Shown here piece by piece: positions 40,709-50,704 of a stretch of 64,000 nucleotides of DNA. Under the pieces are notes generated by a model. That model saw only the letters and a list, made by a program, of their open reading frames with translations. It was not told the DNA's origin and searched no databases. The stretch covers positions 4,876,862 to 4,940,861 of the forward strand of contig SMSO01000025.1 in NCBI GenBank assembly GCA_004764695.1, read 5' to 3'. Every line of letters starts with the position of its first letter. The first letter of the stretch is position 1. The DNA is from Schizochytrium sp. TIO01. Taxonomy: Eukaryota > Sar > Bigyra > Thraustochytrida > Thraustochytriidae. The position numbers were made by a program, and so were the translations under genes.

Positions 40709-41530
40709 GTGAGAGATGGGATTAGATTGCCGAGAGAGAAGCTCTGCGCCACTCTCCATCAACTCTTTGGCTCGCTTGGTTAAAAAGAAGGCCTATATGT
40801 GCGCAATAGTTGAAACACTACTGATAGAAAGAAAGATGAAAGAAGAGAAAAGATAAATCAATTGCTTTAATTCTTTAAAAAAGAAGACAAAAAAGCATCT
40901 GCATCCTGGATTTGGATGGATAGAAAAAGGGAAATAAGTAGACAACTTGAGGCGTCCCGTGTCAACCCAACTTCTGTTTGGATCACAGCATGCTAAATCA
41001 TCATGATAATGAGGGTAAATATAAAGTCAGGCAGGGACTTGGAAGGAAAAGAAAGAAAAGGAATTCGAACAGAATCTTCAAGTTGAGCAGTTCTATTCAT
41101 TTGAGATTAGGAGAGCTGGCTGAGAATGCAAGGGTATTTCATAAGACGGTTTAGCTTGTCGTTATTTCTTTGGGTGATATTGAGGCAAGGGATTACCATA
41201 CCTATCAAAAGTCTACGTGAGCAATTGGAGAACTTCGAAGTCTGTTCTTTTCTTTTCTTTCACTTTCTAAGGTTGAAAGAAAGAGGTCTCGGAAGTAGAG
41301 TGATAATCACCTTTGGAGCATCGCCTATGTTTTACTAGTGGAAACGACTAGAAAGGTGGGCATTGCCTTCCAGGTGAAAGAAATGATAAAATTCTAAAAG
41401 ATACGACAGGAATCTTTCCCAACATGGAACGTTATCTAATAAGGAATTGACTTTTAAGGTGATCTGCGATAGACTGCCTTGATAGGTGAAAATTGCTGCA
41501 ATTGGTTGGTGCGACTGAGTAGAAAGGTGG

Positions 41531-41560
41531 ATAGGTAGGTAGGTAGGTAGGTAGGTAGGT
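41531..41560. repeat. TAGG tetranucleotide microsatellite
   Basis: About seven TAGG copies. This is the longest pure form of the TAGGTA motif seen elsewhere in the spacers. Confidence 0.95.
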
Positions 41561-41994
41561 CTTATCCAAATGTGTTGAGTGAAGTGCTTCGCAAATCGAA
41601 TTATTCGGAATCGACCGTTCAACTAATCGACTAGACGCTCTACTACTATCCTGACTCCCTAACTAGTTGCAAAACCAAGCTATCATTAATAACTATGCAC
41701 TGCTTATACTTCTGTTATTAGTTGATTTTTTCTCTTTTTTCCTGTTCAAGTTCTATCTAGTTTCATGTTTTATTTATTAATTTAATAAAAATTTGACATC
41801 ATGTATATTCTTGAGCTCAGTACTATGCAGTAGTAGTACTTTTTATGTTGTATAAAATTTATTAGGTAGGTCTATGATCATCGTGATTGTTGTTGCAGAA
41901 TATCATTGTTTATGAGTGCACTGGCGTAGTATAGTTTTAGTTAATTGACCAGTTCGATTGAATTGAGTGAATGCATGAACTTTGAGTGATTGCA

Positions 41995-42430
41995 AGAAAG
42001 AAAGAAAGAGAGAAAGAAAGAAAGAAAGAAAGACATAGATAGATACGTATAGATACGTATAGATACATAGAGTTAGATACATAGAGTTAGATAGATACAT
42101 AGATACATAGATACATAGATAGATAGGATGCATACGATAGATAGGATGCATACGATAGATAGGATACATACGATAGATAGGATACATACGATAGATAGAT
42201 AGATAGATAGAGAGAAAGAAAAGAAAGAAAAGAAAAGAAAAGAAAAGAAAAGAAAGAAAGGAAGAAAGGAAGGAAGGAAGGAAGAAAGAGCGGCAGGCAG
42301 AGGCAGGCAGAGGCAGGCAAGCCAGGCAGGCAGGCAGGCGGGTAGGCAAGCCACGCAAGCACGTAAGTACGCAGGCAGGCCCGCAGGCAAGCACGCGAGC
42401 AGGCGAGCACGCGAGCAGGCAATCACCTGA
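41995..42430. repeat. Compound tetranucleotide-periodic block directly upstream of the kinase gene
   Basis: A 430 bp stretch has a four-base period that changes its unit step by step: GAAA copies, then TAGA/CATA mixtures, then the larger units GATAGATAGGATGCATAC and GATAGATAGGATACATAC (two copies each), then GATA, AAAAG/GAAA and GGAA copies, and finally GGCA/GCAA/GCAC copies merging into the 5' leader. The top strand is almost free of T in its second half. It ends about 100 bp before the kinase ATG. Confidence 0.9.
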
Positions 42431-42523
42431 TCAGGCAACCAGTACGGTAGCTGGGAAACCAGGTCTCTAGGAGAGCAGCAACAGCAACAGACGCCTGCGA
42501 AGCAAGCAATAGCAGAAGCAGCC

Positions 42524-44098
42524 ATGAACGAGATCAAGGAGCTCATCTCGCGTCGTGGGGCCCCTGGCGTGAGCTCGCGAAACTTGACCTTTGGAGAAGG
42601 TGCAGGAGCAGGAGCTGTAGACGACGACTTGGACTGGCCGCAGACTGCAAGTTCATATGAGCTCAAGGCCCAAATTGGACAGGGTGCCTTTGCCAAGGTC
42701 TGGCAGGCCACTTGTAAGGAGAGGAACACGGATGTTGCGATCAAGGTAATCGAGCTTGACAACCTCACCTCAAGCCTTGATGATATCTATCAAGAAGTAC
42801 GAGTCATGCTTCTCAGCAAATATCCCAGTGTTTTGCGTGCCTATGCCTGCTTTGTGGTTAAGCGTAGTCTTTGGCTTGTAATGCCTTTGATGCGCAAGGG
42901 ATCTTGTTTGCGGATCATGAAAGTATTGAAACGCAAGGGTCTCGGGGATGGACTCAAAGAGGAGTGGATCGCGACGATCCTTAAGTCAACTCTTGAAGGT
43001 CTCGAATACTTCCACAAGCGCGGAAAGGTTCACCGCGATATCAAAGCAAGTAACCTGCTCATGGACAGCGATGGTTCCGTGCGAATCTCTGACTTTGGTG
43101 TAGCTGGATGGCTCCCTAACGGCCTCGACAGAAATAGCTCTGAAAGACGTACCTTCGTAGGAACTCCGTGTTGGATGGCCCCCGAGGTGATGGAGCAAAC
43201 TGACGCCTACGATGAGAAGGCTGACATTTGGTCCTTTGGTATCACTGCTCTTGAGCTTGCCAAGGGCTACGCGCCCTATGCGCGTCTGGCTCCAATGCGA
43301 GTCCTTTTGGCGACCATTCAGAACCCACCACCTTCGCTTCGCTCCTATGATGATTGGCAGCAGACTAAGTCAAAGTTCTCTCGTCACTTCCGCGAGATCA
43401 TCACCCTGTGCTTGCAGCGAAACCCTGCGAATCGCCCTTCGGCCTCGACCCTTCTTACCAAAACCTTTTTCAAGCGTGCCCCGCCTTCAAGCTTCCTGGT
43501 TAAGGATCTCCTTGAGGCTGTTCCCATCCCTGACACCTGGGAGCAAAGCGCTAACTCCGAAGAGGAGCGGGCAGAACAACGTCGTCAGCTTGAGCAAATC
43601 AAGAAGGACCAGGAGGAAGAGCTTGAGCGTCAGCGCAAATCCACTGTCACAGACGCAGCTCAGGTGGCCCCGAACTCATCAGCAGAAGCGACTGCAGCTG
43701 CTGCTAACGCCCAAGCCCAAGGGATGAGTGCTCCGGTATCAGGCACCACAGAATCAGCAGGTGTGGCTGCTTCTGCTAATGCTCCTGCTGCACCCGCTGC
43801 TCCTTCTGCCGCAGCCCCAGCTTCTGCCCCTGCAACAGCAACGCCTCCAACCACAGAAGGTTCTCAAGGTAACTTGCAAGCTCTTGCTAATTTGGAGAAA
43901 CTTGAAGCCAAGCAGGGAAGCAGCTTTGTCCGCGGCGCCACATGGGTTTTTGAAGACGATGATGTTGAAGAAGACTCCAACGCCAATAAGAGCTCAACTG
44001 CCGAAGGCCAGAACCAACCTGTTGTGCAAGTAAGTGATGAATTCAGCGACTTTGCTGCCGAATATGCAAATAGCCAGATTCGTGGTGAACACGACTAG
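42524..44098 (+). CDS. STE20-family kinase of the SPAK/OSR1 (Fray) type
   Basis: The 524-residue protein has a complete kinase domain (about 45-316). Its landmarks are the Gly loop IGQGAFAKV (51-59), Lys74 in AIKV, an HRDIKASNLL catalytic loop (170-179), DFGVAGWL (190-197) and the activation segment with Thr210 in RRTFVGTPCWMAPEVMEQ. The last stretch and DIWSFGITALELAKGYAPY are nearly diagnostic of OSR1/SPAK kinases, which WNK kinases phosphorylate to control ion cotransporters. After the kinase come a charged helix (about 344-375), an Ala/Pro/Gln-rich linker (about 376-455) and an acidic tail. The conserved C-terminal (CCT/PF2) domain of animal OSR1/SPAK is not seen. The 5' leader carries CAGCAACAGCAACAG words and the ATG is in GCCATGA context. 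Intronless. Confidence 0.9.
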   Translation: MNEIKELISRRGAPGVSSRNLTFGEGAGAGAVDDDLDWPQTASSYELKAQIGQGAFAKVWQATCKERNTDVAIKVIELDNLTSSLDDIYQEVRVMLLSKYPSVLRAYACFVVKRSLWLVMPLMRKGSCLRIMKVLKRKGLGDGLKEEWIATILKSTLEGLEYFHKRGKVHRDIKASNLLMDSDGSVRISDFGVAGWLPNGLDRNSSERRTFVGTPCWMAPEVMEQTDAYDEKADIWSFGITALELAKGYAPYARLAPMRVLLATIQNPPPSLRSYDDWQQTKSKFSRHFREIITLCLQRNPANRPSASTLLTKTFFKRAPPSSFLVKDLLEAVPIPDTWEQSANSEEERAEQRRQLEQIKKDQEEELERQRKSTVTDAAQVAPNSSAEATAAAANAQAQGMSAPVSGTTESAGVAASANAPAAPAAPSAAAPASAPATATPPTTEGSQGNLQALANLEKLEAKQGSSFVRGATWVFEDDDVEEDSNANKSSTAEGQNQPVVQVSDEFSDFAAEYANSQIRGEHD

Positions 44099-45071
44099 AC
44101 CAACTCAGAAAAACAAGACAATATAGTAAGCTAGACCTGTTACACGTTGCTCCCTGTGTCTTGCTGATCAAGATGCTCCTTCAATACTTGGCTCTTTGCT
44201 CTGCTATTCGTCCTTGTCCACAAAGCACAACACAGTGTGCATTACCTTTGCTGTATGCCTCACGTTTCTTTGTCGACGCCCCCCACCCCCCTGTGCTGTG
44301 AATTGATGTAGCAACCGATCTTTATAAGGGAATTACGTGGATTTAAACATTCATCTTGCCTCTCTCTAGTTGTCACTTTTCCTGCTGAGAAAAATGACAA
44401 GGATGAAAGTTAAAGCTGCAGTTTGCTTTGCACCTCTTTCACAAAATCACGCTGCCTTTTCTCTTCAGCTATTCTGAATATCAAACGACAACTACTAAGA
44501 GAGCAACCTTATGAATCCTTAACCAAAGCCTTTAGATGAATAGAAAAGAATTAGATTAAACCTTTACTAGGTCAAACAAAAGTCACCTCTTTTTCGCAGC
44601 GTTAGTGTGAAGGCCAAGTTTTCAAGGCGAAAGGTAATCTCTCTATTTGTGAGAGTTTGAAAAAAGTGAATCGAGGAGTTAGACGATAAAGTCGTGTTAT
44701 GCTCACGCATAACTATTTCCAGGCATAGGCATTGCTGAAAGGAGCAATGGAGATATTCACGAACGCTATGCAGTTGACGTATAAATCTAGTCACGAAGAA
44801 CGCTTTGAGAGACACAGCTGGGAAATCGCTGCTGACGAAAATAATATTTAGGGAAGCAGCATCAAAAGACTGAAATGTCTGTAAAGGCAAGCGAATATAC
44901 ATAATGTATTGTTTCTTCTATTGTCACGAGCTGCCTCCGTTCAATTTGGAATTCTAGGTTTCTGTGACAGGATTATATATTTTTTCATGTAAAACTCATG
45001 CGCGATTGATACGTAGCTACTCTTTTTGTCAAGTGAGATGAAAATAACACTATAACCTAAATGCTTGCAGT
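44099..45071. other. 0.97 kb convergent spacer
   Basis: This lies between the 3' ends of the kinase (+) and the p24 gene (-). A C-rich run (CCCCCCACCCCCC, about 44280) lies in the kinase 3' flank. A minus-strand frame of about 110 codons (44902-44567) has no recognisable motif. No gene is supported. Confidence 0.5.
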
Positions 45072-45698
45072 TTAAATAAGCTTCTTGCGCTGAAAGTAAG
45101 ATTTGAGGTAAATAATTTGCCAGACGCCAAGCGAACCAACTACAGCGACAGAAAAGAAGGAAAATAGGGTCACACGGGAGTTGATACTTTCATTCATATC
45201 CCTCATTTCAGCTTCACGCTGTTTCAGGGCGGTGAGTTCTTGGCGTACTGCGCGAATAGTTTCTTGGATTCGAATCACTTCTGCACTTAGTGGCTTCAAA
45301 TGGTGACGTTGGACAATTTCTGTCAAATCTTTTGCTTCAACCCCGGATCGAAATTTCACCGATACTTCCCGGTTAACCATGTCTTTATTCCTCAGGCAAA
45401 AGGAGTGTTCGCCAGAGTGTTCGGCTGTAAAGCCAAATTTGGAAACCTTTGCACTCCTTTTACTAAAAATCTCTTCTCCATTAGGGCCACGCACGTGAAC
45501 GTCCATACTAACGTCCTCTGAGTCAGCTTGAACTTCAAATTCTCCAGTGGCAAGCTGATCCTTGCGCAAGATATCGAATATGCATCTTTCTTCTGTTGAT
45601 GGAACCTCAAAACGAATAGCTTCCACAGCTTTTTGAGCGCTGAAGAAAACAGAAAGAACGATCAAGAGCGCCGAGGCGCGGCCCGCAACCCTTACCAT
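45072..45698 (-). CDS. p24/EMP24/GP25L cargo receptor (TMED family)
   Basis: p24 proteins cycle between ER and Golgi in COPII and COPI vesicles and help sort GPI-anchored and other cargo. The 208-residue protein has an N-terminal signal sequence (1-27), a luminal GOLD domain (about 28-118) with the two Cys of the family (Cys39 and Cys101), a coiled-coil stalk (about 122-170), one transmembrane helix (about 177-197) and a short cytosolic tail YFQRKKLI. The tail has the aromatic residue of COPII binding and a terminal KKxx dilysine for COPI retrieval. It most resembles the beta (TMED2) or delta (TMED10) subfamilies; the subfamily is not settled. The frame opens at a GTG three codons upstream; the ATG at 45698 is used. 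Confidence 0.92.
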   Translation of the reverse strand: MVRVAGRASALLIVLSVFFSAQKAVEAIRFEVPSTEERCIFDILRKDQLATGEFEVQADSEDVSMDVHVRGPNGEEIFSKRSAKVSKFGFTAEHSGEHSFCLRNKDMVNREVSVKFRSGVEAKDLTEIVQRHHLKPLSAEVIRIQETIRAVRQELTALKQREAEMRDMNESINSRVTLFSFFSVAVVGSLGVWQIIYLKSYFQRKKLI

Positions 45699-48638
45699 TC
45701 TCTTCACCCCTGAGAGGCAAAAGCAAATATTTTTGTGACGTGTTTGTCTCCGCTACACGAGTAGTTTGTCCTCGGACTGCCTATGCCGACACGCGATTTA
45801 AAGCAGATCTCGCTCTGCGCGACGAGCTTGAGTCCAAGCGGAGTAGCAATTACCCCAGTGTTAAGCGTTATCTCCCAAGTCCCTGCGCTCCAATTGACTT
45901 CCCTGGAGAGAATGCAGCTCTTCAATGCAAGCTCGCCCCAACAAGAAGGCAAGAAGATTTGCTTCAAAACGTTTAACCTATGCAGAATAATTTAAACAGG
46001 AATAATGCTCTTAGTCTTATTACCTACGGTAGAAACTAGGACAGATCCTAAATACAAAACGACAATTATGCCACAGCTCTGAGTACTTCTAACTTGAAGG
46101 ATGACCTTGCCAAAACAGCAGATGTAGAGTTTCATACAATGGAGAATTGTAATATTGAAGATTTTCACTGCTAGATAATACAAAGTTTTTATTCACGAGT
46201 CTTGAACTATTTATGCAAGAGACCGAACCAGCGAATCTTTATAGTGTATGAGACAAAGAAACTAGGTTGTTCGGTGACGTCATGGACGATTTTCACAGCA
46301 CAAGGCTTTTTACTTTCAATTCACAATGACTTGTTAGTTGTGAACAAGCAACGGCTCGAATCGGCAATTTAGAACTAATGTAACTAGGATTCCCCAAGCC
46401 TCTCTCGAGGAGAAAGCTATGCAATAAATAAACAAAAACTTCAAACCCAATAGTACAAAACGTGACGCTTGAGAATACTAATTTTGCACTGCTTGCATAT
46501 CCGGGGAAGCTTTTAAATATACCTACAGTAAATGGTAGCGCATGAACTTTTGTAAATGTCGATATCATGAATATTGGGATAGGTCTTTTTGCATAGTTTT
46601 AAGAAACGTCTTGCGCGCTGTTACGGCCCGAATAGGAATCGATATTCAGCACAAAGGGACTTCATTTGTTCCATTTGATTCTTGAAGTAGCATTCGCGAA
46701 GGAACACAAACAACTAATAAAAGCGGCTCGAAAAAATTTCAGTGATAAGATGCCCCCACCTCTCCATCTCGATTGTGTTCTTCCATATGAACACACCAAC
46801 GCACAATTCTGAAAGAGAATAAAGGCGATTCGATACAAACCTAATAATCAACTTGTCATACTTTAGGTTGGCTTATCTACCTTGGATACTACCTATTTGT
46901 TGTTGTGCCATTTCAACAGTTACCAATCATGGATGAATGCAGAAAATACAGCTCTTGGTTACTTTACGTATATACGTCTATCAAGAAACCATTCAGTCTT
47001 TTAAAGGCTGTTAGAAATCATCCAAAATGCGAATTGTCTAATATAAACCAGTACAGTAAAGTCCACAGTTCTAGGAGCTGTTTTTATATTTAATCGAGTA
47101 TACTTTTGGTCTTTTGGTCTCAGTAAACAGTAATGATATTCGATGGTGTAATTGTATCAAAACGCCGCTATGTTGTATAGATTTTCAATAGCTGCTGTTA
47201 AATCAAAATGGCGAAGTATTACTTTTTTTTAATTTAAGAAAAGTGCTTTCGGCGAATGCTATAAAAGGACGGGAGTAAGTCTCTACAGCATAAATTAATG
47301 GACCAAGTGGCCATAAATCATGAGGTAATTGTGGGAGAATTGATAATCTTCCCAATATTACGGAGGTCGTGAGGTATTTCGGTTCTGCACGCCACGTCAT
47401 CGAATTTCATTTTTTCTTAGGTACATGTCCTTGTCATCTAATGTGCTAAATAAAATATTGTATGAGGTTTGGATCATCTTGGTTGGAGATATCAATTACT
47501 TTTCAAAGAGCAGCTTTATTTTAAAAAAGAAAAAGAAAAGAAATCAACCAGAAAATGCGAAACACTTTGGTTTGGGCGTACATTATTCAATGGGTGCTTT
47601 TATTCTCTTGGTGAGTAAATCTGTTTGTAGCTGGGCTTTTGTTCCACCCATCGGCATTAGCAAGGCTTTCAGAAATATCCAGGACTTCTTCAGTACTGAA
47701 AATCTGCCTCTGCAAAAGTCTTCGGTAGTTTCAATGAACTATAAAAACATCAGACACGTTTTAGCGATGCTGATTTCGGGCAATTAAAAGGCATATGCTC
47801 TTGACCAGCGTTCCATAGAACCCAGCTAGAAGAGAGGAAAGCTGCGGATTGAAAACGAAACTTATTGATTCATACAAAAGTTGAAGCTTGATGTATCATG
47901 CTTCGCATTGAATGTTAAGATTGTGTTGGGCCCTGTAACGGAAATTCAGGACTGGCAAATTGCTAACTCGCAAAGCTTCAAGTCATTGTCATTCTCTAAG
48001 CTTTTTCATTCGTAGCCTATCCTGTTGGCAAACATGATACAATAAAAGAGAATTCGGGCACAGTTGAAGTCTGGTACAGCGTAAATATACGAGACTTCCA
48101 TACCTACTAGTAATCCAACGACAAGGGTCTACTATTTCGCCAATTAATAGCATATCGTTGTCTTAATTAGACAGCATTAAATTGAATCAGATATTTTGAG
48201 TTGGGGCAGTTCCAGTTCCTCACTTTGCCATCAGGATGAAACATTCTAACAGGTATATTTGAGTAGCATTCGTGCCTAGCATAATACCCACTTTCATAAT
48301 AGAAATTCTTATCATGGTATTGAAATGAAATATTAGGATGTGTTAAGACTGATAGGCTTGTGTTTCATCAAACTTGAATAGAAAATTAAAAAGTTGAGGT
48401 AATTGTCAAATAATCGAGATTTAGTGTATAACAACAACATGAACTTCACAAAGCTGCGCGCTACGGTTTACTATTGAATTTATCTACCTATTCTTGGGCA
48501 GCCTATGAGAGTAAAATATTGCACAAGCGTGAGCAAATGCCACCAAGGACACTTTCGTACGCACTTTCGTACGCAGGGTAACATAGTTGTTATTTGTAAT
48601 TTTGTTTACTTTACAAAACATGATGGTGGCCTAGGAGA
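45699..48638. other. 2.9 kb spacer with a possible decayed kinase fragment
   Basis: This lies upstream of p24 (-) and downstream of the SAM/Cys gene (-). A minus-strand stretch at 47203-47400 reads like a protein kinase APE-to-subdomain IX segment (listed separately). A plus-strand frame of 120 codons (47425-47787) starts with ATG but has no recognisable domain. Otherwise the DNA is plain and AT-rich, and TACCTA-type words are rare here. Confidence 0.5.
47203..47400 (-). pseudogene. Possible protein kinase remnant (activation segment to subdomain IX)
   Basis: The minus strand encodes TWRAEPKYLTTSVILGRL, then LPHDLWPLGPLIYAVETYSRPFIAF and about 20 more residues before a stop. This resembles kinase subdomains VIII-IX: [AP]PE-Y-L, then D-x-W-S-x-G-x-x-x-Y and a x-P-F. 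The APE motif is altered (AEP), the invariant glycine of DxWxxG is kept, and no kinase N-lobe or catalytic loop is found in the 1.2 kb upstream. It could be a relic of a duplicated kinase, an exon of a spliced gene or chance similarity. It shares no close resemblance with the intact kinase at 42.5 kb. Confidence 0.3.
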
Positions 48639-49691
48639 TTAGTGGATCCTTAGAGTTCGGACCATTTGTGCTTCCTCCATAAAGTGCAGAATTGACTTCG
48701 CAGCTTCTTCAACTCCCTGGAGAACACCAATTTTACGAACGTTGCCTTCCTGATCTGCGTCATGACGTAAGGTAATAGTCAAGTACCCTTCAGCACTTTC
48801 TTCATAGAACAGGTCATAGCCACATAGTTGCTGGCAGACGTTGACCCAGTAGAAGTCACCTTTGTTTGGCTGGCGCTTTAGTTCCTTACAGCATAGGAAG
48901 TTAGTGCAATCTGCACAGCTACGTTTGTAGTCATCCTGTTTCTGAATAATCTCAACATCGAGGTCGACGATCATTGTAAAGTCGATGTTATCTTCAACCA
49001 CCTTGTAAGGCGGCTCATTCGTTTCGGCATATGCGTGATTCATCTTGCGATACTTGTCCTTGATGTGATCCTTCCAGCGTGCATACTCAATTGTGATGTG
49101 GTCGCGGTAGATTCTTAGCACAGACGGTGGAAGCTCGACAAACTGAACAGGGTTACAGCAAAGCGAATCCCAGCAGCTTAAACAAACCCCCCGATGATCT
49201 TTCATGGCACAACGATTGCAAGAGCTCAACGGGCCACTATGCCATTCATGAGCAACGCCCCAGAACGTTAAGGGTGTTTCTCTAACAAGCATAGATCTGT
49301 GTTGTTCCCGCTCAATTGAGCTAATTGAAGAGCAAAGGTTTTCAAAGGCTTTTGCTTCGCCGAGAAGGTCAAAATCCATCTTGTCGATGTCCTTGGCAGT
49401 TATTGTGTGAAGGATACTCCCGTTGAGTCCGTGTCTTTGGATTTGTCTTGGAATCTCGCGTAGGTTAAGGTCAGACATAAACCTTGAAAGTTCTTTGACG
49501 TTCATCTTCGTCAAGTCATGGAGTTGGGACTCTTGGAGGGATGTAAGCACCCGCACCGGGTCGACATAGTCTTCACCTTCATCGTATTCCTCGCCACGGT
49601 GCATAACTGCCTGTGTTTTAGGGGCATGACCTGCTGCTTGGGTTGGCGGAATGGGCGCTGCCCTTGGTTCATGTTGCGGATGCTCCTTCAT
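48639..49691 (-). CDS. SAM-like plus cysteine-rich protein of unknown function
   Basis: The 350-residue protein has a disordered Pro/Gln/His N-terminus (1-45). A helical region follows (about 58-128) with SAM-domain-like spacing: LSRFMSDLNLREIPRQIQRHGLNGSILHTITAKDIDKMDFDLLGEAKAF. Two Cys clusters come next: CNRCAMKDHRGVCLSCWDSLCC (158-179) and CADCTNFLCC (259-268), which look like zinc-binding or disulfide knuckles. Between and after them are strands and helices (VDLDVEIIQ, YLTITLRHD). I do not know this combination as a named family. SAM domains usually mediate oligomerisation or RNA binding, which would fit an adaptor. Start ATG at 49691. The p24 gene lies 2.9 kb further along on the same strand. 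Confidence 0.7.
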   Translation of the reverse strand: MKEHPQHEPRAAPIPPTQAAGHAPKTQAVMHRGEEYDEGEDYVDPVRVLTSLQESQLHDLTKMNVKELSRFMSDLNLREIPRQIQRHGLNGSILHTITAKDIDKMDFDLLGEAKAFENLCSSISSIEREQHRSMLVRETPLTFWGVAHEWHSGPLSSCNRCAMKDHRGVCLSCWDSLCCNPVQFVELPPSVLRIYRDHITIEYARWKDHIKDKYRKMNHAYAETNEPPYKVVEDNIDFTMIVDLDVEIIQKQDDYKRSCADCTNFLCCKELKRQPNKGDFYWVNVCQQLCGYDLFYEESAEGYLTITLRHDADQEGNVRKIGVLQGVEEAAKSILHFMEEAQMVRTLRIH

Positions 49692-50673
49692 CGTGTTGGC
49701 ACCAGCTCGCTCTATGGAAGCAAGTTGTGCTAGTTTTCAGTTTTCACGTGCTGGGGTTCCCCTCGTCCACTCTTATTGCTCTTTGCAGCTAGTTGTAGAG
49801 TGCTGTGGAGTTGATCTTCAGGGGTGGCGGGTGCTGCTTCTCCTCCTAATCTTGCTGTTTTGGGTAATGTTTTAGGCTAGCTTCTCCTGTAGATGATCAT
49901 GCAATCCTTGGTTTGGGTTTGCTTGAATATTCTCCTCTATCCTCTCTGCTAGGTAGGCCCTATGTAGGTACTATGAAATTCATCATACAACGGTACGTAC
50001 GTATTATGCAATTTCTTTAGGTCCTCCGTACGCGGGGTAGGAACCCATTACGATCGTTATGGCGGCAGATAATGACTCCCCCTAGGTACCTGTTAGCTAG
50101 CAGGAAGGGGAGTGAGAAGTGTCATGATTAAAAGCGACTTTCAAGTACTACACTTGAAAAGAGAATAAGGGAAAGGCCCGGCTGCCAAAACTAAGTGCAA
50201 CCTTCCTCTCCTGTGCAATTAATTAGTGCAATGCAAGTCGAGTTCCTTTTGTTGGAGGAGATGAGAAATGATGGGACGGAGGAAGCCCACAACAGCAAAC
50301 GAAAGTGGAATGCATGCTAGCTACACTCAGGAAAGCACTGCAGAAGAGTGCAAGAAGCAACCCACTTCAATCAACCAATCAGCCAATCAATCAATGAGCA
50401 ATCAATGAGCAATCAATAAGCAAACATCCTACAAACACAACTGAGCTTCGTGAGTCTTGGTATTCGATAGCACTGTCTGCACGCACGCCTACCTAAGCCT
50501 CGCTAGGGAAGAAGCCGACTGACTCCTTTCAAAGACGTCAAAGACGCAGCGTCCCCTCGAAGGTGTGCGAGCGCTCAAGTTAGTTAGTCTCCTGCCTCCA
50601 AAAAGATGGATTTAATTTTCATCTTCTTCATTTTCTTCATTTTCATTTTAAAATTTAATTAAAAAAGTTTAAT

Positions 50674-50704
<31 letters not shown>
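50674..50704. repeat. AAAT tetranucleotide microsatellite
   Basis: About seven AAAT copies after a TTTTAAAATTTAATTAAAAAAG tract. Confidence 0.9.

Larger units (their letters stand above)
37234..42523. other. 5.3 kb divergent spacer, repeat rich
   Basis: This lies between the SEC23 (-) and kinase (+) starts. In order it holds TACCTAGTAGGTG-type words (37715-37750, 38000, 40120-40310), a 0.5 kb stretch at 38.8-39.3 kb with protein-like but broken frames (see findings), an AGTAAT/AATAAT tract (39834-39902), a GCTGGT run at about 40230-40260, the GAGT array, a TAGG array and the long purine-rich tetranucleotide block before the kinase. The open frame of about 230 codons antisense across the last block is an artefact of four-base repeats. 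Confidence 0.55.

Noticed and set aside
40501-40752. Minus-strand frame with a repeated SLTH peptide.
   Set aside because: It is only the GAGT microsatellite read in antisense.
42073-42768. Minus-strand frame of about 230 codons upstream of and into the kinase gene.
   Set aside because: Four-base repeats without stop words keep all frames open, giving Ser/Phe/Leu, Tyr/Ile and Cys/Leu/Pro repeats; it also runs into the kinase coding region.
47425-47787. Plus-strand ATG frame of 120 codons.
   Set aside because: Contains a poly-Lys stretch from an A-rich run and no recognisable motif.
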